From assembly GCA_965198865.1 (NCBI GenBank), contig CBDAQA010000019.1:39543-103542 (forward strand): a stretch of DNA of 64,000 nucleotides. Direction: 5' to 3'. Each line of letters begins with the position of its first letter. Within the stretch, counting starts at the first letter, position 1. Of the stretch, positions 8,601 through 17,959 are shown piece by piece. Made by a program: the position numbers and the translations under genes. The notes under the pieces are model-generated. The model saw only the letters and a list, made by a program, of their open reading frames with translations, had not been told where the DNA came from and ran no database searches. This stretch comes from CBDAQA01 sp965198865 (GTDB taxonomy: Bacteria; Planctomycetota; Phycisphaerae; Tepidisphaerales; Tepidisphaeraceae).

Positions 8601-9566
8601 ATGGCAACCAAGACATTCATCCTCTGCCCCGGCCAAGGGGCCCAGGTCGTCGGCATGGGCAAGGACTTCTACGCCGACTCGCCGATGGCGAAGTCGGTGC
8701 TGGACGTCGCCGCCGACGTGTTGGGGTTCGACCTGAAGGGCATCGCCTTCGACGGGCCCGAGGAGACGCTGAACCAGACGGACGTCAGCCAGCCGGCGAT
8801 CTTCGCCGTGTCGGTCGCGGCGTTCCGGGCCGGCGAGGAAGCGGGGCTGATCGATCCCGCACAGGTGTCGGCGTACGCGGGGCTGAGCCTGGGCGAGTAC
8901 ACCGCCCTGCACCTGGCCGGCGTGTTCACGTTCGAGGACGGCCTGCGGCTGGTGAAGGCGCGCGGCGCCTACATGCAGGCGGCCGCCGTGGCGTCGCCTT
9001 CGGGCATGGTCGCGCTGCTGGGGGCCGACCCGGCGGCCGTCGACAAGCTGTGTGCCGACGCCGCCGAGGGCGAGCCGCTCGTCCCGGCCAACTACAACGC
9101 CCCGGGCCAGATCGTCATCAGTGGGACCAAGGCTGCCTGCGAGCGGGCCCTGAAGTTGGCTGAGACGGCCGGCTTCAAGGCGACGGTGCTCAAGGTGGCC
9201 GGCGCGTTCCACAGCCCGCTGATGCAGCCCGCCGCCGACCAGATGGTCGCCGAGCTGGACCGGGCCACGTTCGCCGACCCGACGACGACCGTCTACTCCA
9301 ACGTGACGGCCGCCCCGCACGCCGGTGCCGATTCGATCAAGCGACGGCTGGTCGAGCAGATCGTCTCGCCGGTGAAGTGGGAGCAGACGATGCAGTCGCT
9401 GATCGCCAGCGGCGGCGAGGCCCCGCGCTTCGTCGAGCTCGCGCCCAACCGTCACCTGGCCGGCCTGGCCAAGCGGATCAACCGGAGGCTGCCGGTGGAG
9501 AGCCTGATGTCGGTCGAGTCGCTGCAAGCGCTGGCGAAGGCGCGCGGCACTGAGCTGCGCGTCTGA
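8601..9566 (+). CDS. fabD: malonyl-CoA:ACP malonyltransferase
   Basis: FabD loads malonate from CoA onto ACP, supplying FabH and FabF. The 321-residue product opens with ILCPGQGAQ and has the nucleophile elbow GLSLGEYTAL (catalytic Ser), the Arg region LRLVKARGAYMQ and the catalytic His in GAFHSPLM. The start at 8601 (MATKTFI) fits the family; upstream in-frame sequence is palindromic repeat. In most bacteria fabG and acpP follow directly, but here they are 24 kb away (33879 onward). Confidence 0.96.
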   Translation: MATKTFILCPGQGAQVVGMGKDFYADSPMAKSVLDVAADVLGFDLKGIAFDGPEETLNQTDVSQPAIFAVSVAAFRAGEEAGLIDPAQVSAYAGLSLGEYTALHLAGVFTFEDGLRLVKARGAYMQAAAVASPSGMVALLGADPAAVDKLCADAAEGEPLVPANYNAPGQIVISGTKAACERALKLAETAGFKATVLKVAGAFHSPLMQPAADQMVAELDRATFADPTTTVYSNVTAAPHAGADSIKRRLVEQIVSPVKWEQTMQSLIASGGEAPRFVELAPNRHLAGLAKRINRRLPVESLMSVESLQALAKARGTELRV

Positions 9567-9790
9567 AGTCGGCCCACCTGCGAGCCCTGTTCGCCCCACG
9601 GGCGTCGGCCAAGTCCCACGGTTGGTTGGCCCGCCTCGGGAGCGGTGGCGGGGGCGACTTCTGCTTTAGTCGGTCCGTACCCTGCTGACATCGGCCGTGT
9701 CCGTCGCTAGGCTTTTTGGGCCGTTCCTCTCCGGCGGCACGCAACTTGCCAACACGCGGCGTTTCTGAGGGACACTGACGGGAGTCAACC

Positions 9791-10378
9791 ATGGCGGACG
9801 CGAAAGACCCATCGGACCCGGCCGACTTCGGCACCTTCGGCCGGTACCGCGAGGTGCCGGTCGCCCAGATGCCGCCGACCATGCGGTCGGCCTACGACGC
9901 CACAATGAAGCTCCGCGGGATCGTCCCCGGCCCGCACCGGATTTGGGTCGCGAATCCGACGCTGTCCGAGACGATCGTGCCCATCGGCGGGTACTACCAG
10001 ACGCAGTCGACGCTGGCGAAGGCCGAGATCGAGATCGTCACCAACCTGATCACCGCCCGGTGGGGGTCGGCCTACGCCAGTTACGAGCATGAGAAGATCG
10101 GCGAGCGGCAGGGCCACCTGCCGCCCGACAAGGTGCAGCGGATGATCGCCGGGCTGCCGGTCGCGTTCGACGACCCGCGGCAGCAGGTGGTCTACGAGTT
10201 GGCCGCGGCCCTGGTGCAGCCGCGGATCGTGTCGCTGGGGCTGTACAACCGGGCCCGGGACGTGTTGGGCGACGCGGGGTTGGTCGACGTGGCGGTGCTG
10301 ATCGGCTGGTTCACGATGGTCAGCATGACGCTGGCCATCTACGACGTGCCGGCGAACGCGATGGGGCTGGAGCAATGA
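9791..10378 (+). CDS. carboxymuconolactone decarboxylase-like (CMD/AhpD fold) protein, copy 1
   Basis: A 195-residue helical protein with the CMD/AhpD-type core: an EIEIVTNLITARWG helix followed by YEHEKIGERQGHL. This aligns with the E...H pattern of family members that lack the CxxC of AhpD peroxidases. The family includes gamma-carboxymuconolactone decarboxylases and many proteins of unknown substrate. It is the first of three co-directional genes (copy 2 at 10422 and a beta-propeller at 11036) and the first gene after the fatty acid cluster is interrupted. Substrate unknown. Confidence 0.72.
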   Translation: MADAKDPSDPADFGTFGRYREVPVAQMPPTMRSAYDATMKLRGIVPGPHRIWVANPTLSETIVPIGGYYQTQSTLAKAEIEIVTNLITARWGSAYASYEHEKIGERQGHLPPDKVQRMIAGLPVAFDDPRQQVVYELAAALVQPRIVSLGLYNRARDVLGDAGLVDVAVLIGWFTMVSMTLAIYDVPANAMGLEQ

Positions 10379-10421
10379 TGGCGGCGGTGGGGGCCGAGAG
10401 GGGCCTCGAGAGGAGCGTCGC

Positions 10422-11039
10422 GTGCCGGAGCAAACCCATGGCCTTGGCGGGCGGTTACCGCTGGTCGACCCGGCCACGATGACCGGGCCGCAGCGGGCAC
10501 TGTACGACCAGATGTGCCGAGGCGTCGTGCCGTGGGCCGACGCCGCCGGGTTCGAAAGCCGCGACGGGCAGGGGCGGGTGATCGGCCCCTTCAACCCCGT
10601 GCTGCTGAGCCCGGAGATCGGCGGCAGCTTCCTGTCGTTCCAGAAGGTCGAGCAGGACCACACCTCGCTGACGCCCCGGGCGCGGGAGGTCGTCATCCTC
10701 AGCGTCGGGTCGGTCTGGCGGGCGGCCTATGAGCTGTACGCCCACGCGGCCGTGGGGGCCAAGGCCGGGTTGTCGGCCGAGCAGGTCGAGGCGGTGTCGG
10801 CCGGGCGGTCGGCCGCGGGGCTGGACGAGCGGGAGCGGGCCGCCCAGCAGTTCACCCTGCAACTGGTGGCGACCCATGCCGTGGACGACCCAACCTATGC
10901 CGCCGCGCGGGCGGCGTGGGGCGAGCGCGGCGTGTTCGAAATGGTGATGCTGATCGGCGCCTACCTGACCGTGTGCGCGATGCTGAACGCCTTCGCGGTC
11001 CCCGTGCCCGACGCCGTCCAATTGGAGGACAAGCGGTGA
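10422..11039 (+). CDS. carboxymuconolactone decarboxylase-like (CMD/AhpD fold) protein, copy 2
   Basis: A 205-residue relative of the preceding protein. REVVILSVGSVWRAAYE leads into LYAHAAVGAKAGLS, the characteristic CMD helix with His, and the C-terminal helix is FEMVMLIGAYLTVCAML. Start is GTG 10422, preceded by GAGAGGAG. It overlaps the next start by four bases (GTGA), which suggests translational coupling. Tandem CMD copies may form a hetero-oligomer, since the family is typically oligomeric; that is inference. Confidence 0.74.
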   Translation: MPEQTHGLGGRLPLVDPATMTGPQRALYDQMCRGVVPWADAAGFESRDGQGRVIGPFNPVLLSPEIGGSFLSFQKVEQDHTSLTPRAREVVILSVGSVWRAAYELYAHAAVGAKAGLSAEQVEAVSAGRSAAGLDERERAAQQFTLQLVATHAVDDPTYAAARAAWGERGVFEMVMLIGAYLTVCAMLNAFAVPVPDAVQLEDKR

Positions 11040-11995
11040 ACCACATCGAGCAGGCCAAGTTGGAGGTCGTGGCCGAGTTCCCCCAGGGCTACTTCCTGGA
11101 GAACCTAGCGGTCCGCCCGGACGGGTCGATCCTGGTCACGGCCTTCAACAAGAAGGAACTGTGGTGCGTCCCGGCCCCGGCGGCGGGGCTGCCGGTGGAG
11201 CCGGCCCTGGTGTGCCGGCCCGACCTGCCACCGCTGAACGTCGTCGAGGCCGAGCCGGACGTCTTCTACCTGACGGCGGCCGACGTGTACGCGACGCGGA
11301 CGTCGCACCTGTACCGGCTCGACCTGCGGGGCTGGCAACCGGGGGCGGCCGTCGTCCCGCAGCTGGTGCTGGAGTTCCCCGAGCCGAAGGTGGGGCTCAA
11401 CGGCAGTTGCCTGCTCGCGCCCGGCGTCCTGCTGTCGGCGGGGTTCTCGACGCTGATCTGGCGGGTCGACCTGTCGGCCGATGGCCGGCAGGCCACGGCG
11501 CGGGTCTGGCTCCAGCACGACAACATGCGGAACCGGCCGGGCGAGAAGAAGCCGGAGCAGCCCGGCATCAACGGCGTCCGCTACGCCGCCCGCACCGGAC
11601 ACCTGTATTACACGTCGACGTCGCAACAGTTGATGATGCGGGTCGCGGTCGACCCGGCCACGCTCAACCCGGCCGGCCCGCCGGAGTTCGTGGCCGGCGG
11701 GCGGTTCTGGGACGACTTCCTCCTGGACGAGGCGGCCGGCGTGGCCTACGTGACCACCCACCGCGAGAACACCATCGACCGCGTCAACCTGGCCGCCGAC
11801 GGCAACCGCGACGGGTTCGCCGTCGCCGCCGGCGACCCGTTCACGGACCGGCTCGTCGGCCCCTCCAGCGGCGCCTGGCGGCGCGCCCCCGGCGACTACG
11901 GCCGCGTCGCCTACGTCACCACCGACGGCGGCACCGCCCAGTCGCCCGACGGCGTGCCGCGGACGGCCAAGCTGCTGCGGGTCACGTTCCCCTAG
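11036..11995 (+). CDS. SMP-30/gluconolactonase-like beta-propeller
   Basis: A 319-residue protein with repeated strand patterns such as ENLAVRPDGSILVTAF, NGVRYAARTGHLYYTS and FLLDEAAGVAYVTTH, characteristic of six-bladed propellers of the SMP-30/lactonase type. The start is GTG 11036, overlapping the previous stop, with GGAGG 8 nt upstream. No signal peptide is apparent, so it is probably cytoplasmic. Paired with two CMD-like proteins, a role in opening or converting a lactone or ring-cleavage product is plausible but not shown by the sequence. Confidence 0.68.
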   Translation: MNHIEQAKLEVVAEFPQGYFLENLAVRPDGSILVTAFNKKELWCVPAPAAGLPVEPALVCRPDLPPLNVVEAEPDVFYLTAADVYATRTSHLYRLDLRGWQPGAAVVPQLVLEFPEPKVGLNGSCLLAPGVLLSAGFSTLIWRVDLSADGRQATARVWLQHDNMRNRPGEKKPEQPGINGVRYAARTGHLYYTSTSQQLMMRVAVDPATLNPAGPPEFVAGGRFWDDFLLDEAAGVAYVTTHRENTIDRVNLAADGNRDGFAVAAGDPFTDRLVGPSSGAWRRAPGDYGRVAYVTTDGGTAQSPDGVPRTAKLLRVTFP

Positions 11996-12145
11996 ACAGT
12001 TGCCACCACCGCGTGGCGAGTTCGCGGCCAAGCCCACGGCACCGCCGTGGGTTGTCTTGCGCGATCACGCGCCACCGCCAGGTTGGCCCCGTATGAACAT
12101 CCAGGGTCGATCCGAGCGATGGCGCACGATGACTCGCCCGGTGCG

Positions 12146-13024
12146 TCAGACAGCGTACCCAGCCATCCGGGTTCGGGCCAGGTCGCGGCGCGGCGGGGCA
12201 CCGAAGCGGCGGCGGTACTCCCGGCTGAACTGCGACGGGCTCTGGTAGCCCACCGCGTACCCCACGCTGGCCGCGTCACCGCCGCGGCCCAGCAGTTGGC
12301 TGCGGGCCTCCAGCAGCCGCACCTGCTTCTGGAACTGCAGCGGGCTCATCGCCGTCACGGCGCGGAAGTGGCGGTGGAACGACGTCACGCTCATCCCCGC
12401 CACCCGGGCCAGCCCCTCGACGGCCAGCGGTTGGTTGTACTGCCGGCGGATCACGTCGATCACCCGCCGGACCCGCGACAGCTGGCTGTCGGGCCGCACC
12501 ATCTGCCGGAGGGTCGGCCCGCACGGCCCGCGGAGCAGCCGGTAGAGGATCTCCCGCTCGGCCAGCGGGGCCAGCACCGGCACGTCGCCCGGGTGGTCGA
12601 GCAGCCGCACGAGCCGCAGCAGCGGGTCCAACAGCTCGGCCCCCAGCGCGTGGACCGCCATGGCCGGGGTCGACGCCGCGGGGTCCTCGGTCTCGTCGTG
12701 ACCCATTGGCAGGTCGAACATCAACGACGCGAGCGTCCCCGGGTCCAGCGTCAGCACGCAGCTGAGGCACGGCCCCTCCACCACCTGCGCCGACGCCGGC
12801 AGCTCCGCCGACGCCACCAGGTAAGTGGCCGGGTCGTAGTCGAACGTCCGGTCGCCGACGAACACCCGCTTGCGGCCGGCGACGACCACGCACAGCAGCG
12901 GGTGGTAATTCGAATCGGTCAGCCCCGATGCCGCCCCGGCGTGCGCCAGCGTGAGCCGGGGGATGGGGGTGCGCACCACGGCCCGGCGGCAGTGGCGGGC
13001 GACCAGGTCTCGCAGTTCGGTCAT
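12146..13024 (-). CDS. AraC family transcriptional regulator
   Basis: A 292-residue regulator with an N-terminal AraC_N-type sensing domain (PLLCVVVAGRKRVFVG, a cupin-like strand region) and a C-terminal double helix-turn-helix. The first recognition region is around LARVAGMSVTSFHRHFR and the second around VGYQSPSQFSREYRRRFG. A degraded copy of its 5' end, including about 40 bp upstream of the ATG, is present at 30808-30985. It is flanked by the CMD operon and a remnant hydrolase; its targets cannot be inferred with certainty. Confidence 0.9.
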   Translation of the reverse strand: MTELRDLVARHCRRAVVRTPIPRLTLAHAGAASGLTDSNYHPLLCVVVAGRKRVFVGDRTFDYDPATYLVASAELPASAQVVEGPCLSCVLTLDPGTLASLMFDLPMGHDETEDPAASTPAMAVHALGAELLDPLLRLVRLLDHPGDVPVLAPLAEREILYRLLRGPCGPTLRQMVRPDSQLSRVRRVIDVIRRQYNQPLAVEGLARVAGMSVTSFHRHFRAVTAMSPLQFQKQVRLLEARSQLLGRGGDAASVGYAVGYQSPSQFSREYRRRFGAPPRRDLARTRMAGYAV

Positions 13025-13139
13025 AGGATGACCAGTGTACGCCGCCCGGCCGGCGGCTGGCGCTCGGGTCGATCAAACGACGTGTGGACTGTCTGATCAC
13101 AAGGACGCCCGGCCCCTTTGACCCGCCGCCGATGCCGTC

Positions 13140-13290
13140 CAGATCCCCGACGACTGGGCCTCGGTCGGACAGGCGTTGTTGCTGGGCAGCGGCCCGCCGT
13201 GGCCAAGGGAGGCAACGGGCTCGGGGGCAGGTACGAACGCCGACGTCTGGCCAGTGACGGCGAGCGTGGGCACGCCCCGACCGTCTCCAG
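13140..13290 (-). pseudogene. remnant of an alpha/beta hydrolase C-terminus
   Basis: On the minus strand this stretch encodes VPTLAVTGQTSAFVPAPEP, close to VPMLVVTGETSAFVAAAEP of the intact hydrolase at 19212-20258. The similarity continues weakly downstream (SLGHGGPL against FLNYGGAL). Nothing of the rest of the gene remains. The fragment is wedged between the AraC 5' end and the SDR gene at 13364. Confidence 0.65.
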
Positions 13291-13363
13291 ACCCCTGTGT
13301 CTTGCTCAATCCCCTCCGCCGGACGACCATCACAGGGGGGCCGCCGGTCTTCTGGAGCGTTGC

Positions 13364-14146
13364 ATGGCGTCGTCGGAACCCAGCTGGGCGGTCGTCACGG
13401 GGGCCTCGAGCGGGCTCGGGATCGCCTTGGCGGCCGGGCTGGCACAGCGGGGGCACAACCTCGTTCTGGTCGCCCGCCGCGAACAGCCCATGCGCGAGCT
13501 CGCGTCGCAGCTCGAACGGGGCCACCCCATCAAGGTCGTCGTCCACCCGCTGGATCTCGGCGAGCCCGACGGCGCGGTGACGCTGCAGCAGCGTCTTGAC
13601 GCGGACGGAATCGAGGTGGACGTCCTGGTCAACAACGCAGCCTTCGCCCTCAGCGGCCCGTTCCTCGATCAGGGGCCGGAACGCCTGCGGGCCATGCTCC
13701 AACTCAACATCGTCGCGCTGACCGAGTTGACGCACGCCTTCGCCCGGCGGATGGCGCGGCGCGGACGGGGGCACATTCTCCTGGTGGGCAGCATTGGTGC
13801 CTACCAGCCGTCGCCGCTGGCCGCCGCGTACAGTGCTGCGAAAGCCTACGTGCTGTCGCTCGGCGTGGCGCTCCATGTCGAGTTGGCGCCGAACGTGGTG
13901 GTGACCGTACTGTCACCCGGCTTGATGGACACGGAGTTTCACGAGGTGGCGGGTTACACGGTGAAGCCGTCCATGCGACGGACGGTGCTGCCCACGGAAC
14001 GGGTCGCGGCGATCGGGCTCGACGCGATGTTCGCCGGTCGGTCGAGCGTGGTCGCGGGTCGGCTCAACCGGATCGGGGCCTTCAGCACCCGTCTGATGTC
14101 ACGGTCCCTCCAGGCACGCATGGTTTACAAGATATCCAAGACTTAG
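13364..14146 (+). CDS. short-chain dehydrogenase/reductase (SDR)
   Basis: A 260-residue classical SDR. The NADP-binding TGASSGLG is at residues 12-19, NNAA appears in the central strand, and the active-site YSAAK (Tyr/Lys) follows the Ser in GSIGAY. The C-terminal third is hydrophobic and Arg-rich, like SDRs acting on lipophilic substrates. Start is ATG 13364 with GGAG upstream; the longer open frame upstream is the hydrolase remnant read in the wrong direction. It converges with the MDR gene, the two stops being 6 bp apart. Confidence 0.88.
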   Translation: MASSEPSWAVVTGASSGLGIALAAGLAQRGHNLVLVARREQPMRELASQLERGHPIKVVVHPLDLGEPDGAVTLQQRLDADGIEVDVLVNNAAFALSGPFLDQGPERLRAMLQLNIVALTELTHAFARRMARRGRGHILLVGSIGAYQPSPLAAAYSAAKAYVLSLGVALHVELAPNVVVTVLSPGLMDTEFHEVAGYTVKPSMRRTVLPTERVAAIGLDAMFAGRSSVVAGRLNRIGAFSTRLMSRSLQARMVYKISKT

Positions 14147-14152
14147 CAGGGA

Positions 14153-15211
14153 TTATCTGCCGCACGGCGTGCCTGGCGGTTCGTTCGTCGGACCGGTTGA
14201 AGCAGAGAGGCGGACGAGCATCTTGCCGAGGTTGCCGCCGGAGAACAGCTTCAGGAAAGCGGCCGGGGCGCTCTCGATGCCGTCGTCCACCGTCTGATGG
14301 ATCTTGACGGTGCCGTCCGCGACCCAACCGGCCATCCGGCCGACGAACTGCGGCATCAGGTCGAAGTGGTCGGAGACGATGAACCCCTCCAGGCGGAGCC
14401 GCTTGGGCACCGCCAGCCGCAACTGCCGGGTGCCGGCCCCTTCGGCCTGGTTGTACTGCGAGATCATGCCGCACAGGGCGAAGCGTGCGAACGGCTTGGC
14501 CGACTGCAGGGCGGCCTCCAGGTGGGTGCCGCCGACGTTGTCGAAGTAGGCGTCGATGCCCTGCGGCGCCGCCGCGGCCAACGCGGCGGCCAGGTCCGTC
14601 TCCGCCTTGTAGTCGATCGCCCGGTCGACGCCGATCTCGCGCAGGAACGCGCACTTGTCGGCCCCGCCCGCCGAGCCGATCACGGTCGCCCCGATGATCT
14701 TCGCGATCTGGCACGCCACCGACCCGACCGCCCCGGAGGCCGCCGACACGAAGAGCGTCTCGCCGGCACGCAGCTTCACGACCCGGTCCACGCCGACGAA
14801 CGCCGTCAGGCCCGGCAGGCCGGCCACGCCGAGCAGCGCCTCGGGCGGCAGGTTGGTCGGCGGCACCTTCGTCAGGGCCGACGGCGGCGCGTTGAACGCC
14901 TCCCGCCACCCCAGCATCGACTGCACGAGGTCGCCGGCCGCGAACCCCTCGCACGCCGAATCTTCCACCCGGCCGATCGCCCCGCCCTCCAACGGCTCGC
15001 CCAGGCGGAAGGGCGGCACGTAGCTCTCCCGCGTGGTCATGCGGCCGCGCATGTACGGGTCGACAGACATCCAGAGGTTCCGTACCCGCACCTGCCCCGC
15101 CGGCGGCGGCGGCACCTCCACCACCGCCATCGCGAACGTGTCCAGGGTCGGCGTGCCTTCGGGTCGGCGGGCGAAGCGAACCTCGCGGGAGGTGATGCTA
15201 CGAACGTTCAT
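14153..15211 (-). CDS. zinc-independent MDR oxidoreductase (CurA/leukotriene B4 dehydrogenase-like)
   Basis: A 352-residue medium-chain dehydrogenase/reductase. PYMRGRM near residue 53 is typical of the CurA/PTGR group; VSAASGAVGSVACQIAK is the NADPH-binding loop, and YFDNVGG follows. Zinc ligands are absent. Homologues reduce alpha,beta-unsaturated ketones using NADPH. An HxlR regulator lies upstream in the same direction, 175 bp away, a common pairing for quinone or enone reductases. Confidence 0.88.
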   Translation of the reverse strand: MNVRSITSREVRFARRPEGTPTLDTFAMAVVEVPPPPAGQVRVRNLWMSVDPYMRGRMTTRESYVPPFRLGEPLEGGAIGRVEDSACEGFAAGDLVQSMLGWREAFNAPPSALTKVPPTNLPPEALLGVAGLPGLTAFVGVDRVVKLRAGETLFVSAASGAVGSVACQIAKIIGATVIGSAGGADKCAFLREIGVDRAIDYKAETDLAAALAAAAPQGIDAYFDNVGGTHLEAALQSAKPFARFALCGMISQYNQAEGAGTRQLRLAVPKRLRLEGFIVSDHFDLMPQFVGRMAGWVADGTVKIHQTVDDGIESAPAAFLKLFSGGNLGKMLVRLSASTGPTNEPPGTPCGR

Positions 15212-15386
15212 GTTGGGTCACCGATGGTTTGGTTGCGGCTGCCGATCCGCTTGAGCACGGTCGCGAGGCAGTCGGCGTCCAACGCCCGCGGCGCGGCCGG
15301 GTCGCCCGGCGGGGGACCGAGTGGGCGATAAACGCCTCCATGGCGGTGGCCGAGAACGACGGTGCAACCTTGCCGGTGCGACCGCG

Positions 15387-15782
15387 TCACTTGGCACCTC
15401 CTCGGAGAGGGTCGGGCCGGTCGTCGTACGCCTGCCGGGCCGCGGCCACCTGGTCGCGGTGACCATTCGCCCACCGGCACACGGCCGCCAGCGGCACGAG
15501 CAGGTCGCGGCTCATGTCGGTCAGCTCGTAATCCACCCGGGGCGGGATCGTCGGCGTCACCGTCCGGGTCACAAAGCCGTCGCGTTCCAGCCCCCGCAGT
15601 GTGGCCGTCAACACCTTCTGCGACACCGTCTCCAGTCGCCGCCGCAGGTCGCTGAACCGCACCGGCCCGCCGCCGGACAGCGTGGTCAGGATCCGCATCG
15701 CCCACTTGTCCGCCATGCGGGTCAGCACGTCCTCGGTCGCGTCGCAGGGAACGGTGGGCACTTCAAGGTGGTCTGGTTTCAC
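15387..15782 (-). CDS. HxlR family transcriptional regulator
   Basis: A 131-residue winged-helix regulator. Family features are the conserved DKWAMRILTTL helix, FSDLRRRLETVSQKVLTATLRGLERDG (recognition helix region) and YELT in the wing. HxlR regulators usually control a neighbouring gene in response to reactive electrophiles. Here the neighbours are the MDR oxidoreductase (same strand) and a divergent epimerase-like gene. The divergent gap 15783-15849 is a likely operator site. Confidence 0.9.
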   Translation of the reverse strand: MKPDHLEVPTVPCDATEDVLTRMADKWAMRILTTLSGGGPVRFSDLRRRLETVSQKVLTATLRGLERDGFVTRTVTPTIPPRVDYELTDMSRDLLVPLAAVCRWANGHRDQVAAARQAYDDRPDPLRGGAK

Positions 15783-15849
15783 GCGGGTGCCTTCTTGTGC
15801 ATGGGTCTGCGAAGGGGCAACTTATCCGGCGACGGGGACGGGCGATTGT

Positions 15850-16908
15850 ATGGACGGCGGTGCGACGATGGCGAGTGCTGAGAACGGCCAGACGGTGCTG
15901 GTGACGGGCGGGTCGGGCTTCGTCGGCGGGTGGGTGATCGTCGCCCTCCTCCGCCGGGGGTACGCCGTGCGGACGACCGTGCGATCCCTGGCCCGCGAGG
16001 CCGAGGTGCGGGCCGCCATCGGACAGCAGGAAGGGGACGCGGCCGCCGTCGACCGGCTGTCGTTCCGCGTCGCCGACCTGTTGGCCGACGACGGCTGGGA
16101 CGGGGCCGTCGGCGGGGCCGACGCGATCGTCCACGTCGCCTCGCCGATGCCGGTCGGGGAGTTCCGCGGGACCGACCTGGTCCGCCCGGCCGTGGACGGG
16201 ACGCTACGGGTCCTGCGGGCCGGCGACCGGGCCGGCGTCCGGCGGTTCGTGCTGACCGGGTCGGCCGTCGCCGCCCAGCCCCCGGCCGGGTGGGCCGGCG
16301 GGCCGGTCGACGAGACGGTCTGGACCGACCCGGCCGCCCGGTCGAGCGACGAGTACGCCCGGGCCAAGACGCTGGCCGAGCGGGCCGCCTGGGACTTCGC
16401 CCGCGGGCACGGCGGCGAGGCGACGCTGACGGTGATCCTGCCGACCATGATCCAGGGGCCGGTGATGGGCCGCGACATCGGCGGGACGGCCGAGCTGGTC
16501 GACCGGCTGCTCCGCGGGCGGGTGCCGGCCGTCCCGCGGTTCGGGTTCAACATCGTCGACGTCCGCGACCTGGCCGACCTGCACGTGCGGGCCCTGACCG
16601 ACCCCGCCGCCGCCGGCCAGCGGCTCCTCGCGGCCGGCGAGTTCCTCTGGATGGCCGACGTCGCCCATTTGCTCCGCGACCGCCTCGGCCCCGCCGGAGC
16701 CAAGGTGACCACCCGCCGCCTGCCCGACTGGGTGGTGCGGCTGGCGGCCCTGTTCAGCCCCGAGGCCCGCCTGATCGCACCCCGGCTCGGCCGCCGGCAG
16801 GAGTTCACCGCCGCCAAGGCCGAGCGGCTGCTCGGCTGGCGCACCCGCCCCGCCGCCGATTCCATCGTGGACTGCGCCCGGACCCTAATCGACTTGCCGA
16901 ACGGCTGA
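15850..16908 (+). CDS. NAD-dependent epimerase/dehydratase-like extended SDR
   Basis: An extended SDR. The cofactor loop TGGSGFVGG is near the N-terminus, HVASPMP marks the central strand and YARAK is the Tyr-Lys pair, followed by a substrate domain ending RLLGWRTRP. The general plan matches dihydroflavonol reductase/anthocyanidin reductase-like proteins. Two starts are possible, ATG 15850 and ATG 15868; neither has a strong ribosome site. It is divergent from the HxlR gene and probably under its control. Confidence 0.82.
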   Translation: MDGGATMASAENGQTVLVTGGSGFVGGWVIVALLRRGYAVRTTVRSLAREAEVRAAIGQQEGDAAAVDRLSFRVADLLADDGWDGAVGGADAIVHVASPMPVGEFRGTDLVRPAVDGTLRVLRAGDRAGVRRFVLTGSAVAAQPPAGWAGGPVDETVWTDPAARSSDEYARAKTLAERAAWDFARGHGGEATLTVILPTMIQGPVMGRDIGGTAELVDRLLRGRVPAVPRFGFNIVDVRDLADLHVRALTDPAAAGQRLLAAGEFLWMADVAHLLRDRLGPAGAKVTTRRLPDWVVRLAALFSPEARLIAPRLGRRQEFTAAKAERLLGWRTRPAADSIVDCARTLIDLPNG

Positions 16909-16987
16909 ACCGCCGTCCGCGGCAAGCCGACGAGCAGCGGTCGGGTCCGGACCGAACCACTGTCCCCGTCGCCGACGTTGGACGCGC

Positions 16988-17695
16988 TCAGCCCTTGGCC
17001 GCCAGCGAGGCCATGTACGCCTTCGCCTGCTCGGCGGCGATCCGGCGGTACTCCGGCATTTGCTCCCGCCGCGCCTCGGCCAACGCGCGCCGGACGCCGG
17101 CCACGTCGTAGTCGCGGCAGTAGACCGGCGTGCCCGGCTGCTGCCGCCACGACTCGTCCAGGCCGCCGGAGTCCAACGCGTCGAACCCGATCGCCTCGAC
17201 GAGGTCCATCACGGCGGCCTTGGCCACGGGGTCGTCCCCGGCGACCGGCAGGGCGACGCGGTCGGCCGCCCCCTTGGGCCGCGGCCGGTCGGCCATGCTG
17301 GTGAACACGATGGCGTTGAACGCCTTGACCACCGGTCGCCGCAGGTGCCGCTCGACCCACCGGCTCTCGGGCAGCCCGGCGTCCAGCTCGGCCAGGTGGC
17401 CGTCCCGCTCCGGGTAGTAGTTGCAGGTGTCGGCCACGACCACCCCCGGCGGCACGCCGTCGAACAGGTCGGGGGGCAGTTGCGTGACCCCCTTCATCGT
17501 GATCGTCACGATCACTAGGTCCTGCCCGTGGGCGGCCTCCGCCAGGGTGCCCGCCGCCGCGCCGGTCTTGGCCGCCACCTCGCCGAGGGACGACGGGCCG
17601 CGCGAGTTGGCGATCACCACCTGGTGCCCCAGCGTGGCCAGGTGCTTGGCCAGCACGGTACCGACGTTTCCTGCCCCGATGATTCCGACCCGCAT
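16988..17695 (-). CDS. NADP-dependent oxidoreductase, F420-reductase (Fno)-like
   Basis: A 235-residue Rossmann protein. MRVGIIGAGNVGTVLAKHLA is the dinucleotide-binding loop and IANSRGP at the end of strand 2 fits NADP binding; VADTCNYYPERDGH and VKAFN follow, as in the NADPH:F420 reductase-related family (PF03807). Nothing in the window indicates that F420 is made, so the electron acceptor is unknown. Start ATG 17695. Confidence 0.83.
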   Translation of the reverse strand: MRVGIIGAGNVGTVLAKHLATLGHQVVIANSRGPSSLGEVAAKTGAAAGTLAEAAHGQDLVIVTITMKGVTQLPPDLFDGVPPGVVVADTCNYYPERDGHLAELDAGLPESRWVERHLRRPVVKAFNAIVFTSMADRPRPKGAADRVALPVAGDDPVAKAAVMDLVEAIGFDALDSGGLDESWRQQPGTPVYCRDYDVAGVRRALAEARREQMPEYRRIAAEQAKAYMASLAAKG

Positions 17696-17959
17696 GCGAT
17701 GCTCCGTTGCGCGTATGGGACGCCCGTTCCCCCGCCCAAGGCACCGGCCCGGGCGATGGCACGCGGACCATCGTATGCCCCGCCCGCCCAGTCATGAGGC
17801 ACCCTCAGGCTTTTCGAGGGTCAGCGTCGCCGCGACGCCACGCCCTCGGCGTGTGTCGTCGTCAGGCTCCGCAGCATCGACCCGACCGCCCCGGCCAGCC
17901 CCGGGGCCGCCACCGCCCAGATTGGCCCGCGATGATCGAGGTCGTCTTGGCCACCAGGG

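Noticed and set aside
15208..15705. Open frame overlapping the HxlR gene on the minus strand in another frame
   Set aside because: The HxlR frame has the complete winged-helix pattern; the alternative has none.
16988..17695. Assignment as a true F420-dependent enzyme
   Set aside because: The family resemblance is to the NADP-binding part only, and no F420 biosynthesis genes are in view.
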